The notes beneath the pieces are model-generated. The model saw only the letters and a list, made by a program, of their open reading frames with translations. It had not been told where the DNA came from and searched no databases. From Rhodovulum steppense (lineage in GTDB: Bacteria > Pseudomonadota > Alphaproteobacteria > Rhodobacterales > Rhodobacteraceae): 53,351 nt of DNA. How positions within the stretch are numbered: the stretch's first letter is position 1; every line of letters starts with the position of its first letter. Shown piece by piece: positions 26,679 to 36,216 of the stretch. Position numbers and translations under genes: made by a program. The DNA is taken from the NCBI RefSeq assembly GCF_004339675.1, contig NZ_SLVM01000022.1, positions 1-53,351 on the forward strand, written 5' to 3'.

Positions 26679-27698
26679 ATGAGGAAATCCGTTTTTCTGG
26701 GAGCGCTTGCCGTGGCTGGTCTCGCCGCAGGGGGGGCGGCGGCGGGGACGCTGGACGACGTCAAGGCCCGCGGCAAGGTCAACTGCGGCACCAATACCGG
26801 GCTGGTCGGGTTCGCCGCGCCTGATGCGAACGGCGAATGGCAGGGCTTCGACGTGGCGGTATGCCGTGCCGTTGCGGCCGCCGTCCTCGGCGATCACATG
26901 GCGGTCGAATTCGTGCCGACCACTGGCAGGACGCGCTTCACCGCGCTTGCCTCGGGCGAGATCGACATCCTGTCGCGCAACACCACATGGACCTATACCC
27001 GCGATGTGGACCTCAGATTCACCTTCATCGGCGTCAACTATTACGATGGCCAGGGCTTCATGGTGCCGAAATCGCTGGGGGTGACCTCGGCGAAGGAACT
27101 CGATGGCGCGACCGTCTGCATCCAGACCGGCACCACGACCGAACTGAACCTCGCTGACTTCTTCCGAACCAACAACATCAGCTACGAGCCCGTGCCGATC
27201 GAGACCAATGCCGAGGGCCAGCAGCAATACCTGGCCGGCGCTTGCGACGCCTACACCACCGACGTTTCGGGTCTCGCGGCCACTCGCGCCACCTTCGAGG
27301 ATCCGACGGCGCATGTCATCCTGCCCGAAATCGTGTCAAAGGAGCCGCTGGGGCCGCTCGTGCGCCATGGCGATGACGAATGGGCCGATGTCGTGCGCTG
27401 GACGCTGTTCGCGCTGATCGCGGCCGAGGAATACGGCGTGACTTCGGCCAATATAGACGAACTGGCCGCGACACCGACCTCGAATCCCGAGATCAACCGC
27501 CTGCTCGGCACCGAAGGCGACCTCGGTCCGATGCTGGGACTGCCCGTCGACTGGGCCGTCAAGGCGATCAAGGCCGGCGGCAATTACGGCGAACTGTTCG
27601 AGAAATATATCGGCCAGAACACCCCGATCGGGCTGGCGCGCGGCCTGAACGCGCAATGGACCGAAGGCGGGCTGCTTTACGCCCCGCCCTTCCGGTAG
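26679..27698 (+). CDS. aapJ: General L-amino acid ABC transporter, periplasmic binding protein
   Basis: 339 aa. Signal peptide (FLGALAVAGLAAGGAAAG), then a type 3 solute-binding fold: GKVNCGTNTGLVGFAAPDAN, GQWQGFDV-like GEWQGFDVAVCRAVA, and SRNTTWTYTRDVDLRFTF, a hallmark of AapJ/BztA. It captures acidic and other polar L-amino acids in the periplasm. GAAGAGG precedes the ATG. The first gene of the operon; a 22-bp palindrome follows it, which usually raises the yield of the binding protein relative to the membrane parts. Confidence 0.95.
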   Translation: MRKSVFLGALAVAGLAAGGAAAGTLDDVKARGKVNCGTNTGLVGFAAPDANGEWQGFDVAVCRAVAAAVLGDHMAVEFVPTTGRTRFTALASGEIDILSRNTTWTYTRDVDLRFTFIGVNYYDGQGFMVPKSLGVTSAKELDGATVCIQTGTTTELNLADFFRTNNISYEPVPIETNAEGQQQYLAGACDAYTTDVSGLAATRATFEDPTAHVILPEIVSKEPLGPLVRHGDDEWADVVRWTLFALIAAEEYGVTSANIDELAATPTSNPEINRLLGTEGDLGPMLGLPVDWAVKAIKAGGNYGELFEKYIGQNTPIGLARGLNAQWTEGGLLYAPPFR

Positions 27699-27710
27699 GC
27701 CAGACCACGA

Positions 27711-27732
27711 GGGCGCGGGATATCCCGCGCCC
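27711..27732 (+). promoter_or_regulatory. Perfect palindrome between aapJ and aapQ
   Basis: GGGCGCGGGAT and its exact complement form a 22-bp palindrome 12 nt after the aapJ stop; no T-tract. In binding-protein operons such stem-loops protect the upstream message from 3' decay and cause partial termination. Confidence 0.65.
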
Positions 27733-27841
27733 TTCGCCTGTCTGGTACGGCAACAGGGACAAGCCCGGGCAGGGTGCGCCTCCAGAAGGGGGCGCCCTAT
27801 ATAAGGTCGTTGCCCGGAGGGAGCCAAAGGGAGCGCCCGCC

Positions 27842-29098
27842 ATGACCTCGATGACGGACCCGCCGAAACAAACCTTGCGCCTGGGGATGCTGATCCATGA
27901 CACGCGGTACAGGTCGCTGACCATCCAGATCGTCGTGCTGGCCGTCTTCATGCTTCTGGCGGCCTGGCTCATCAGCAACACGATCCAGAACCTTGCGGCT
28001 CTGGGCAAGCCGATCAGCTTCGACTTCCTGTCCTCGGCCGCGCAATATGACATCAACCAGACCCTCATTGCTTATGACAATCAGGACAGCCACCTGCGCG
28101 CCGCCATCGTCGGGCTTCTGAACACGCTGCTGGTGGCGGTGCTGGGCTGTGCACTGGCCACCCTGGTCGGCGTGCTGGTCGGCGTTCTGCGGCTGTCAAA
28201 GAACTGGCTGATCGCGCGCATCATGGCGGCCTATGTCGAGATATTCCGCAACGTGCCGGTGCTCCTGTGGGTCGTCTTCGCAATGGCGATCCTGATCGAG
28301 ACCCTGCCCATGCCCCGCGACTTCCGCGGCGAGGACGCCACCGCCTCAATGCTGCTGGGAGACAGTATCGCCATCACCAATCGCGGCGTCTATGTCCCCG
28401 AACCGCTGTTTGCCCGCTCGCTGGGCGATTTTCCGGTTTTCGGCGCCTTCGGTATCAGCCTCGACTTTCTGGCAATACTCGCTGTTCTGGTGGGCGGGTT
28501 TGCCACCAGTGCCGCTATCCGCCGCCGGGCCGAGCGGATTCAGAACGCAACCGGCACAAGGCCAACCACTTGGCATCTGCGCCTTGCCGTGATCGTGCTG
28601 TCGCCTGTCGCGCTTCTGGCGGCCCTCGGCTTTCACCTCGGCTATCCGGAACTCAGGGGGTTCAACTTCCAGGGCGGCATTCACCTGCGCAACTCTCTGC
28701 TTGCACTCTGGCTAGCGCTCTCGTTCTACACCGCCGCCTTCATCGCCGAGATCGTGCGCGCGGGCATCCTCGCGATTCCGAAAAGCCAGACCGAGGCAGC
28801 CACCGCGCTGGGTCTGCGCCCGCACCGAACAATGCGGCTGGTGATCCTGCCCCAAGCGCTGCGCGTCATCATCCCGCCCCTGATCTCGCAATACCTGAAC
28901 CTGACCAAGAACTCATCGCTCGCCATAGCGGTCGGCTACATGGACATTACAGGCACGCTGGGCGGGATTACACTGAATCAGACCGGGCGCGAACTGGAAT
29001 GCGTGCTTCTGCTGATGCTGGTCTACCTGATCATCTCGCTGATCATTTCGGCGGTGATGAACTGGTACAACAGCCGCGTCAAACTGGTGGAGCGCTGA
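27842..29098 (+). CDS. aapQ: General L-amino acid ABC transporter, permease AapQ
   Basis: 418 aa from the ATG at 27842. About eight spans, with a large insert between the early and late ones typical of Aap/Bzt permeases. EIFRNVPVLLWVVFAMAILI and the EAA loop EAATALGLRPHRTMRLVILP are seen. It pairs with AapM in the inner membrane. Its stop is 1 nt before aapM. Confidence 0.94.
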   Translation: MTSMTDPPKQTLRLGMLIHDTRYRSLTIQIVVLAVFMLLAAWLISNTIQNLAALGKPISFDFLSSAAQYDINQTLIAYDNQDSHLRAAIVGLLNTLLVAVLGCALATLVGVLVGVLRLSKNWLIARIMAAYVEIFRNVPVLLWVVFAMAILIETLPMPRDFRGEDATASMLLGDSIAITNRGVYVPEPLFARSLGDFPVFGAFGISLDFLAILAVLVGGFATSAAIRRRAERIQNATGTRPTTWHLRLAVIVLSPVALLAALGFHLGYPELRGFNFQGGIHLRNSLLALWLALSFYTAAFIAEIVRAGILAIPKSQTEAATALGLRPHRTMRLVILPQALRVIIPPLISQYLNLTKNSSLAIAVGYMDITGTLGGITLNQTGRELECVLLLMLVYLIISLIISAVMNWYNSRVKLVER

Positions 29099-29099
29099 G

Positions 29100-30401
29100 A
29101 TGCCCGGCCCTTCCTTCGTTCGCCGCGAGATACTGCCCGAACGCGCCCCGCCCGTCTTTGCCTCGGGCCCTGTCCTCTGGCTGCGCGAGAACCTGTTCTC
29201 GACCTGGTTCAACACGACCCTGACGCTGCTGTCTCTGGGCTTCGTGTGGTATGTGTTCGGCCACACGCTGCCCTGGATCGTCCAGTCCAGTTGGACCGCC
29301 AATTCGCTGACGGAGTGCCGCCAGCAGATCGCCGCCAGCCACGGGCCGGGCACCTCCGGCGCCTGCTGGGCGGTGATCCGCGAACGCTATCTGCAACTGA
29401 TCTTCGGCTTCTATCCCTCGCGGCTTTACTGGCGGCCGATCCTCGCCTTTGTCCTGACGCTGGCTGCGCTTTGCCCAATCCTGTTCACCGGGCTGCCCCG
29501 GCGGCTGCTCTGGCTGTCGGCCACGGCACCCTTCTTCGTGCCCTGGCTGCTGTGGGGCGGCTCGCTCTGGGGCTTGGTTGCGGTCGCGCTGGGCTTCTTT
29601 CTTGGCTATGTCGCCTTCCGGCTGGTCACGCCCCTGGTCGGGGAACTTGGCGGAGCGATCGCCGCAGGGCTGCTGCCGGTGCTGTGGTGGCTGTTCGGTG
29701 CAGGTCCCGCAGCAGGGCTGATGCAATCCATCCTGCCGCTGGGCATCGAGACCGTGACCAGCCGCGCCTTCGGCGGCTTCATGCTGTCGATCACAATCGG
29801 CATCGTCGCGATAACCTGCTCGCTGCCCATCGGCATCCTTCTGGCGTTGGGGCGGCAATCGGATCTCTTCATCGTCAAGACGATCTGTGTCGGATTCATC
29901 GAGTTTATCCGAGGCGTGCCGCTGATAACTCTCCTGTTCGTGGCCTCGCTTCTCCTGAACTACTTCCTGCCGCCGGGGACCGATTTCGACATCATCCTGC
30001 GGGTCGTCATCATGGTGACGCTCTTTGCCTCGGCCTACATGGCCGAGGTGATCCGCGGCGGGCTGGCGGCCTTGCCCAAGGGCCAATACGAGGCCGCCGA
30101 TGCTCTCGGCCTCGACTACTGGAAGGCACAGCGGTTGATTATCATGCCCCAGGTGCTGAAGATCTCGATCCCCGGCATCGTCTCGACCTTCATCGGCGTG
30201 TTCAAGGACACCACGCTGGTCTCGATTATCGGCCTTCTGGACCCGCTCGGGTTCTCCAACGCGATCCGCGCCGATACCGCCTGGAACGGCATCGTCTGGG
30301 AGCTTTACGGTTTCATCGCCGCGGTGTTCTTCATGTTCTGCTTCGCCATGTCCCGCTACTCGATGTATCTCGAGCGTAAGCTCGCCACCGAACACCGCTG
30401 A
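29100..30401 (+). CDS. aapM: General L-amino acid ABC transporter, permease AapM
   Basis: 433 aa. N-terminal part with several spans ([37 protein letters not shown]) and the transport core with [20 protein letters not shown] and the EAA loop [20 protein letters not shown]. Starts one base after the aapQ stop; aapP follows by 13 nt. Confidence 0.94.
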   Translation: MPGPSFVRREILPERAPPVFASGPVLWLRENLFSTWFNTTLTLLSLGFVWYVFGHTLPWIVQSSWTANSLTECRQQIAASHGPGTSGACWAVIRERYLQLIFGFYPSRLYWRPILAFVLTLAALCPILFTGLPRRLLWLSATAPFFVPWLLWGGSLWGLVAVALGFFLGYVAFRLVTPLVGELGGAIAAGLLPVLWWLFGAGPAAGLMQSILPLGIETVTSRAFGGFMLSITIGIVAITCSLPIGILLALGRQSDLFIVKTICVGFIEFIRGVPLITLLFVASLLLNYFLPPGTDFDIILRVVIMVTLFASAYMAEVIRGGLAALPKGQYEAADALGLDYWKAQRLIIMPQVLKISIPGIVSTFIGVFKDTTLVSIIGLLDPLGFSNAIRADTAWNGIVWELYGFIAAVFFMFCFAMSRYSMYLERKLATEHR

Positions 30402-30414
30402 GGAGGTCCGCGCC

Positions 30415-31206
<792 letters not shown>

Positions 31207-31210
31207 GGAG

Positions 31211-31291
31211 AGGTTTCGGCTTGCCTTTGGCAAGCCGACCCGGCCGGGGGCGCTGCCCCCGCGCCCCTGGGGTATTTTTGCCAAGAAGAAG
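31211..31291. repeat. Intergenic hairpin repeat, copy B (intact)
   Basis: Order of parts: GGTTTC, hairpin GGCTTGCC / GGCAAGCC (TTT loop), GACCCGGCCGGGGGCGCTG, C-run, and the tail TATTTTTGCCAAGAAGAAG ending at 31291. Directly after aapP, so the first hairpin may also terminate that operon. Same architecture as copy A, but unbroken. Confidence 0.8.
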
Positions 31292-31314
31292 GGTTGGTGG
31301 GAGCGGGCGGGGGA

Positions 31315-31330
31315 TGTCGGCTTTGCGACC
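31315..31330 (+). promoter_or_regulatory. Possible NifA-type upstream site
   Basis: TGT-N10-ACC, one base off the NifA consensus TGT-N10-ACA, about 65 bp before the sigma54 site. Such a short pattern is frequent by chance, so this is only suggestive. Confidence 0.25.
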
Positions 31331-31394
31331 AGTGTCCGACAGAAAGCCCGACGAAAGCCGGATTGCTTTCCGATTACGGGCAGGTCAGGTGCCT

Positions 31395-31410
31395 TGGCAT
31401 GCTTCCTGCT
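31395..31410 (+). promoter_or_regulatory. Candidate sigma54 (-24/-12) promoter
   Basis: TGGCATGCTTCCTGCT fits TGGCAYR-N4-TTGCW at all but one position, with GG and GC at exact -24/-12 spacing. It lies about 78 nt before the ferredoxin ATG, on the same strand. Confidence 0.6.
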
Positions 31411-31487
31411 TGTGCGGGGTAGGAAACGCGCGACCGGTTCGAGCCCCAGATACCCGCCCCCCGGGCGGCCAGAACAGGAATAAGTGA

Positions 31488-31859
31488 ATGGCCATCGTGA
31501 CCTTTTCTTCCCCGCTGATGCACAAGGACAAGGCGGTCTACGCCATCGCCGGCGACACCCGCACGGCGCTGGCGCTGGCCGAGGAACACCGGATCCCGAT
31601 CCCCTTCGAGTGCCGCGACGGCAACTGCGGTTCCTGCCTGATCGAGGTCCGCTATGATGCGCCGGACAGGAAAAAGGCGATTATGTTGACGGACAAAGAA
31701 AAAATGACCCTGACCGAGTTGGGTAAGCTGACCGCGCAGGAGATAGAGGACGCCGAAGTGCGCGACATGCCGCCGCGCTACCGTCTGGCCTGCCAGTTCA
31801 TCGCGCGCGACGAGGACGTGACCATCACCTTCACCGGCAACCCCGGCGGCGCCGACTGA
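31488..31859 (+). CDS. [2Fe-2S] ferredoxin of the FeSII (Shethna protein II)/FdxD type
   Basis: 123 aa. Cluster ligands C42, C47, C50 (ECRDGNCGSC) and C102 (RLACQ). The frame SSPLM near the start, MLTDKEK in the middle, VRDMPPRYRLACQ and the end FTGNPGGAD match the FeSII protein of Azotobacter (about 122 aa), which docks onto nitrogenase to shield it from oxygen; Rhodobacter FdxD is related. Cytoplasmic. A near-consensus sigma54 site upstream fits nitrogen-regulated expression. A general plant-type ferredoxin role is the alternative. Confidence 0.85.
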   Translation: MAIVTFSSPLMHKDKAVYAIAGDTRTALALAEEHRIPIPFECRDGNCGSCLIEVRYDAPDRKKAIMLTDKEKMTLTELGKLTAQEIEDAEVRDMPPRYRLACQFIARDEDVTITFTGNPGGAD

Positions 31860-31879
31860 GGCGCGGCGACTGGCCCGGG

Positions 31880-32386
31880 TCAGGCGGTGATGTCGCGTGG
31901 CGTGATGAATTCCACCACCCGGCCGGTGCCGAACGCCACCTCGCTCCAGTCTCCGGCGTCGAACTCGACAACCAGCGTCGCGCCGGTCGGATAGGTCACA
32001 AAGCGCTGGCTGTTGGGCAGCTGCTGCAACAGCCGCGCCGCGAATTCGCCTATGCCGGGATTGTGCCCCAGCATCAGCACGGGCGAGGCCGCACAATGCT
32101 TCAAAATTTCCAGCATCCGCTGCGCGGGCGCGTGATAAAGCGCGGGATCGCGCCGCATCACGGTGCATTCGCCCAGCGCAGGCGCCATCAACTCCCAGGT
32201 CTCGACAGTCCGGCGCGCGGTTGAGGCCACCACCTCGGCCGGGACATGCCCGCGTTCGGCCAGCCACTCGGCGATCCGGGGCGCGGCGTCGCGGCCACGG
32301 GCGTTCAGCGGACGGTCGTGATCGTCCTGTCCCGGATCGTTCCAACTGGATTTCGCATGGCGGACCAGGATCAGGCGCAGGGTCAT
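31880..32386 (-). CDS. SixA-type histidine phosphatase
   Basis: 168 aa from the ATG at 32386 (MTLRLILVRHAKSSW); an in-frame ATG at 32422 with GACAGG just before it would add 12 residues. RHAK motif with the phospho-accepting His near the N-terminus, and the second His in MLGHNPGIGEF. Members remove phosphate from histidine phosphotransfer domains or small molecules. It follows argB on the same strand, so it may be cotranscribed with it. Confidence 0.85.
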   Translation of the reverse strand: MTLRLILVRHAKSSWNDPGQDDHDRPLNARGRDAAPRIAEWLAERGHVPAEVVASTARRTVETWELMAPALGECTVMRRDPALYHAPAQRMLEILKHCAASPVLMLGHNPGIGEFAARLLQQLPNSQRFVTYPTGATLVVEFDAGDWSEVAFGTGRVVEFITPRDITA

Positions 32387-32446
32387 TGGCTGGCCGTTAT
32401 GCTGCTCGTCAGTTGGGGGCATCCTGTCACAGCTTTCCCGGGCCGC

Positions 32447-33307
32447 CTAGCCCGTTTGACGCGGCGCGCGGATCAGCGATCCCGCACCGTGGTCGGTGAA
32501 AAGCTCCAGAAGGCAGGCATTGGGCGCCCGCCCGTCCAGGATGACCACCGCCCGCACGCCGCCCTCGATGGCGGCCAGTGCGGTTTCGGTCTTGGGAATC
32601 ATGCCGCCCGCGATCACGCCCTCTTCTGTCAGGGCGCGGATATGGTCCGGACTCAGTTCCGTCACCACCTCGCCGCCCGCATCCTTGACCCCCGCCACAT
32701 CGGTCAGCAAGAGCAACCGGTCGGCCTTGAGCGCGGCGGCAATGGCCCCCGCCGCGGTGTCGCCATTGACGTTGAAGGTCTCGCCCGCATGCCCGGCACC
32801 AATCGGCGCCACGACCGGGATCATGCCCGCCTCGAACAGGCTGTGCAGCACGCGGGGGTTCACCTCGGACGGGGTGCCGACGAACCCCAGCGCGGCGTCG
32901 GTCTGATCGCAGAGCATCAGCCCGCCATCCTTGCCCGACAGGCCCACCGCGCGGCCGCCCTGATCGTTGATCGCCTGCACGATCCGCTTGTTCACGCGGC
33001 CCGACAGCACCATTTCCACCACCTCGACGGTGGCGGCATCGGTCACCCGCTTGCCGCGCACGAACTCGGACTGCACGCCCAGTTTCGCCAGCATCTCGTT
33101 GATCATCGGCCCACCGCCATGCACGACCACCGGGTTCACGCCGACCTGGCGCATCAGCACCACATCGCGCGCGAAACTTTCCATCTCGGCATCGTCGCCC
33201 ATGGCATGGCCGCCGAACTTGATCACGACGATGGCGCCCGTGTAGCGCTGCAGATAGGGGAGCGCCTCGGACAGCGTCCGGGCGGTGGCGATCCAGTCGC
33301 GATTCAT
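32447..33307 (-). CDS. argB: N-acetylglutamate kinase
   Basis: 286 aa from the ATG at 33307; an in-frame ATG at 33325 would add [15 protein letters not shown] (phosphate-binding Lys-Phe-Gly-Gly), [14 protein letters not shown], and [20 protein letters not shown] are diagnostic. It phosphorylates N-acetyl-L-glutamate, the second step of arginine synthesis, and is usually inhibited by arginine. Divergent from a short-chain dehydrogenase with about 130 nt between them. Confidence 0.96.
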   Translation of the reverse strand: MNRDWIATARTLSEALPYLQRYTGAIVVIKFGGHAMGDDAEMESFARDVVLMRQVGVNPVVVHGGGPMINEMLAKLGVQSEFVRGKRVTDAATVEVVEMVLSGRVNKRIVQAINDQGGRAVGLSGKDGGLMLCDQTDAALGFVGTPSEVNPRVLHSLFEAGMIPVVAPIGAGHAGETFNVNGDTAAGAIAAALKADRLLLLTDVAGVKDAGGEVVTELSPDHIRALTEEGVIAGGMIPKTETALAAIEGGVRAVVILDGRAPNACLLELFTDHGAGSLIRAPRQTG

Positions 33308-33438
33308 GGCGGTCTGTTTTCTCATCTCTCGGGTCCGGCCTCTGGGCGCATCTGTTATCCCGCCCGGGCCCGCACGCCAAGGGCGATTGTCTTTTCGTCG
33401 CGCCTGCGTAGGGTGGCCCCTCAAGGAAGGGACGCGCG

Positions 33439-34170
33439 ATGAGCCAGAGAATCCTGCTTCTGACCGGCGCCAGCCGGGGCATCGGGCATGCCACCGTGAA
33501 ACGCTTCTCGGCCGAGGGCTGGCGGGTTCTGACCTGTTCGCGCCACCCATTCGATCCGCGCTGCCCCTGGCCCGGCGGGGCCGATAACCATGTCCAGATC
33601 GACCTGGCCGATGCCGCCGCCACCAGACGCGCGATCGAGGTGGTCCGCGGCAAGCTGACCGAGGGCAAGCTGCACGCCCTGGTCAACAATGCCGGCATAT
33701 CGCCCAAGGCCGAGGGCGGCGGGCGCATGAACACGCTTGAAACCGACCTGCGCATCTGGGGCCATGTGTTCAACGTGAACTTCTTCGCCTCGATCGTGCT
33801 GGCACGCGGGTTGCAGGATGAACTTGTCGCGGCGAAGGGTGCGGTCGTGAACGTGACCTCGATCGCGGGCAGCCGGGTGCATCCGTTCGCAGGCGCGGCC
33901 TATGCCACGTCCAAGGCGGCGCTGGCCGCGCTGACCCGCGAGATGGCGCATGATTTCGGGCCTCTGGGCGTTCGGGTGAATGCCATCGCGCCGGGCGAGG
34001 TCGATACCTCGATCCTGAGCCCCGGCACCGAGAAGATCGTCGAAACCCTGCCGCTGCGCCGCCTGGGCCAGCCCGACGAGGTGGCAAGCGTGATCCATTT
34101 CCTCTGCTCCGACGAGTCGAGCTATGTCACCGGCGCCGAGATCGAGGTGAATGCCGGACAGCATGTCTGA
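33439..34170 (+). CDS. Short-chain dehydrogenase/reductase
   Basis: 243 aa classical SDR. Cofactor motif TGASRGIG (9-16), NNAGIS, catalytic Ser in [14 protein letters not shown] (Tyr and Lys of the active site) and the C-terminal [13 protein letters not shown]. Arg after the Gly motif suggests NADP(H). Substrate unknown; FabG-like paralogues are common. It lies rightward inside an otherwise leftward housekeeping block, 11 nt from the end of engB. Confidence 0.9.
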   Translation: MSQRILLLTGASRGIGHATVKRFSAEGWRVLTCSRHPFDPRCPWPGGADNHVQIDLADAAATRRAIEVVRGKLTEGKLHALVNNAGISPKAEGGGRMNTLETDLRIWGHVFNVNFFASIVLARGLQDELVAAKGAVVNVTSIAGSRVHPFAGAAYATSKAALAALTREMAHDFGPLGVRVNAIAPGEVDTSILSPGTEKIVETLPLRRLGQPDEVASVIHFLCSDESSYVTGAEIEVNAGQHV

Positions 34171-34181
34171 TGCCGGTGGCC

Positions 34182-34835
34182 TCAGCCGATGCCCGCGATG
34201 ATCGCGCGCAACGTTGCGATGCCGTCGCCCTTTTCCGACGAGGTCAGCACGATTTCGGGAAAGGCCGCCGGGTGGCGGGCCAGCGCGGCGCGCACCTGGT
34301 CCAGCACCTTCGCGCGGTCGGCTTCCCGGACCTTGTCGGCCTTGGTCATCACCACCTGAAAGGTCACCGCCGCCCCGTCCAGCAGGCGCAGGATCTCCTC
34401 GTCCACCGCCTTGACCCCGTGGCGCGTGTCGATCAGCACGAAGGCGCGGCGCAGCGTCTGGCGCCCGGCCAGATAGGCTTTCAGCAGCCGCTGCCATTTC
34501 TCGACCACCGCCACCGGCGCCTCGGCATAGCCATAGCCGGGCAGGTCCACCAGGTAATGCCGTTCGCCCAGCGTGAAGTAGTTGATTTCCTGCGTGCGGC
34601 CCGGTGTGTTCGAGGCCCGCGCCAGCGCCTTGCGGCCCGTCAGCGCGTTGATCAGACTCGACTTGCCCACATTCGAGCGGCCCGCGAAACAGATCTCCGC
34701 CCGGTCGGCAGGCGGCAAGCCGTCCATCGCGACGACGCCTTTCAGGAACTCGACCGGCCCGGCAAACAGCTTGCGCCCGTATTCGGCGGTTTCGGAATCG
34801 GGCTCGGGGGCCAGCGGAAAGGGCAGCGCGGTCAT
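34182..34835 (-). CDS. engB: Ribosome-biogenesis GTP-binding protein YihA/EngB (YsxC)
   Basis: 217 aa from the ATG at 34835. G1 GRSNVGKSS (52-60), the G2 threonine in NTPGRTQEINYF, G3 VDLPGYGYA, G4 TKADK. An essential GTPase in 50S subunit assembly. Its ATG overlaps the stop of the upstream acetyltransferase gene (ATGA), so the leftward genes yidC-MOSC-acetyltransferase-engB are translationally chained. Confidence 0.95.
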   Translation of the reverse strand: MTALPFPLAPEPDSETAEYGRKLFAGPVEFLKGVVAMDGLPPADRAEICFAGRSNVGKSSLINALTGRKALARASNTPGRTQEINYFTLGERHYLVDLPGYGYAEAPVAVVEKWQRLLKAYLAGRQTLRRAFVLIDTRHGVKAVDEEILRLLDGAAVTFQVVMTKADKVREADRAKVLDQVRAALARHPAAFPEIVLTSSEKGDGIATLRAIIAGIG

Positions 34836-35470
34836 TGTGCAGTCTCCAGCGCGGCGAGCTCGCTGCCGCGGATGGCGTTCAGGTTGCGGTCGATCTTGTC
34901 GATGGGCCAGTCCCACCACGCGATGGCCAGAAGCCGCGCGATGGTGGCGTCGTCGAAGCGGCGCCGAACCTCGCGCGCTGGATTGCCGACGACCACGGCA
35001 TAGGGCCGCACATCGGCGGCGACAACCGCCCCCGCGGCGATGATCGCGCCCGCGCCGATGGTCACGCCCGGCATCAGGCGCGCCTCGGTTCCGATCCAGA
35101 CATCGGGGCCGATCACGGTGTCGCCGCGGTTCTCGACCTCCCATGTCGCGGGGTCGAAGCCCTGTTCCCAGCCGCCGCCAAAGATGTTGAACGGATAGGT
35201 GGAAAAGCCCGACATCGCATGCGTGCCGCCATTCATGTGGATCTGGACGCCATGGGCAATGGCGACGAAATCGCCGATCACCAGCCGGTCGCCGACGAAA
35301 TCGAAATGATGCAGCACGTTGCGGTCGAAGAAATCGCCTGTCTGATGGCGGTCGTCGTAATAGGCATAGCGGCCCACGGCGACACTGGCCCGCCCCTCGG
35401 CCAGGGGGCGCAGGAAGGTGACGGCGGGTGCCGCCGCCATCGGGTGCAGCCGGTTCGGATCGGGGGCCAT
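34832..35470 (-). CDS. CatB-related O-acetyltransferase (left-handed beta-helix)
   Basis: 212 aa from the ATG at 35470, which overlaps the MOSC gene's TGA. Hexapeptide repeats (VIGDFVAIAHGVQI; VIGPDVWIGTEARL; MPGVTIGAGAIIAAGAVV) and an active-site His in MNGGTHAMSGFSTYPF. Xenobiotic/Vat-type enzymes transfer acetyl from acetyl-CoA to hydroxyls; the C-terminal VVGNPAREVRRRF is typical. The acceptor is not known. Confidence 0.88.
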   Translation of the reverse strand: MAPDPNRLHPMAAAPAVTFLRPLAEGRASVAVGRYAYYDDRHQTGDFFDRNVLHHFDFVGDRLVIGDFVAIAHGVQIHMNGGTHAMSGFSTYPFNIFGGGWEQGFDPATWEVENRGDTVIGPDVWIGTEARLMPGVTIGAGAIIAAGAVVAADVRPYAVVVGNPAREVRRRFDDATIARLLAIAWWDWPIDKIDRNLNAIRGSELAALETAQ

Positions 35471-36216
35471 CAGACCTGCTCCACCCGGTCGCCCAGCGCC
35501 ACGCGGCCGCCCGTGACGACCCGTGCATAGACGCCCAGATCGGTATGGCCCCAATGGTTTTCCAGCGCGCCCAGCGTGTCGGCGTCGCGCTTGCCGGTCT
35601 CGGGGTTCACGCTGGTTGCCATGCAGCGCCCGATCCGCTCGCAGACCTCAAGCTCTGCCTCACCCAGACGCAGCCGCCGGCCGATCCAGTCGAACTCCTC
35701 CCAGGGGGCAAGCCCCTCGATCCAGAAATTCCCGCGAAACCGCCGCGGATCGAGCGGTTGGCCCACCGCGTCCGACAAGGTGCGCAGCGAGGCCAGGCCC
35801 AGGATGCTGACCGAGGGGAAATCGGTATCCGTCATCCCCCGCCCCGGCACCCGCACGATTCGCGCCGGGGCCGCGCGGTCCGCGGGCATCAGCGGCGCGA
35901 CCCAGTCGAGGAAGGCCGCTTCCTCGCGGTCGGGGGAAAACGTCAGATCGGGCCGCGCGGGGTGGCTCAGCGTCACGGTTTCCGCCGCCTCGTCCAGCCG
36001 CGCCATGATCGCCATCAGTTCCGGTGCCTTCGCCCCGCGCGAGAAATTCGCACAGGGCGCCCAGGCCGTTCCGTCCGTCCGGGCCGCCTCATGCGCCACC
36101 GCCCATTCCCTGTCCCAGGGCAGGGCGCGGCCCGCCTCCAGTCTGACCGCCTCGAGCATCTGGGCCCCGTGCCCCTTGACGGGATGGCGCCAGATCTGCG
36201 CGAGGCGGGCGGTCAT
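35470..36216 (-). CDS. MOSC-domain protein
   Basis: 248 aa from the ATG at 36216 overlapping the yidC stop (ATGA). N-terminal beta-barrel-like start (LAQIWRHPVKGHGAQMLEAV), then the MOSC fold with DPRRFRGNFWIEG, a conserved Cys in ERIGRCMATSVNPETG, and HTDLGVYARVV. MOSC proteins bind molybdenum cofactor and take part in sulfur transfer or N-hydroxyl reduction (mARC, YiiM, YcbX). The electron partner is not visible. Confidence 0.88.
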   Translation of the reverse strand: MTARLAQIWRHPVKGHGAQMLEAVRLEAGRALPWDREWAVAHEAARTDGTAWAPCANFSRGAKAPELMAIMARLDEAAETVTLSHPARPDLTFSPDREEAAFLDWVAPLMPADRAAPARIVRVPGRGMTDTDFPSVSILGLASLRTLSDAVGQPLDPRRFRGNFWIEGLAPWEEFDWIGRRLRLGEAELEVCERIGRCMATSVNPETGKRDADTLGALENHWGHTDLGVYARVVTGGRVALGDRVEQV

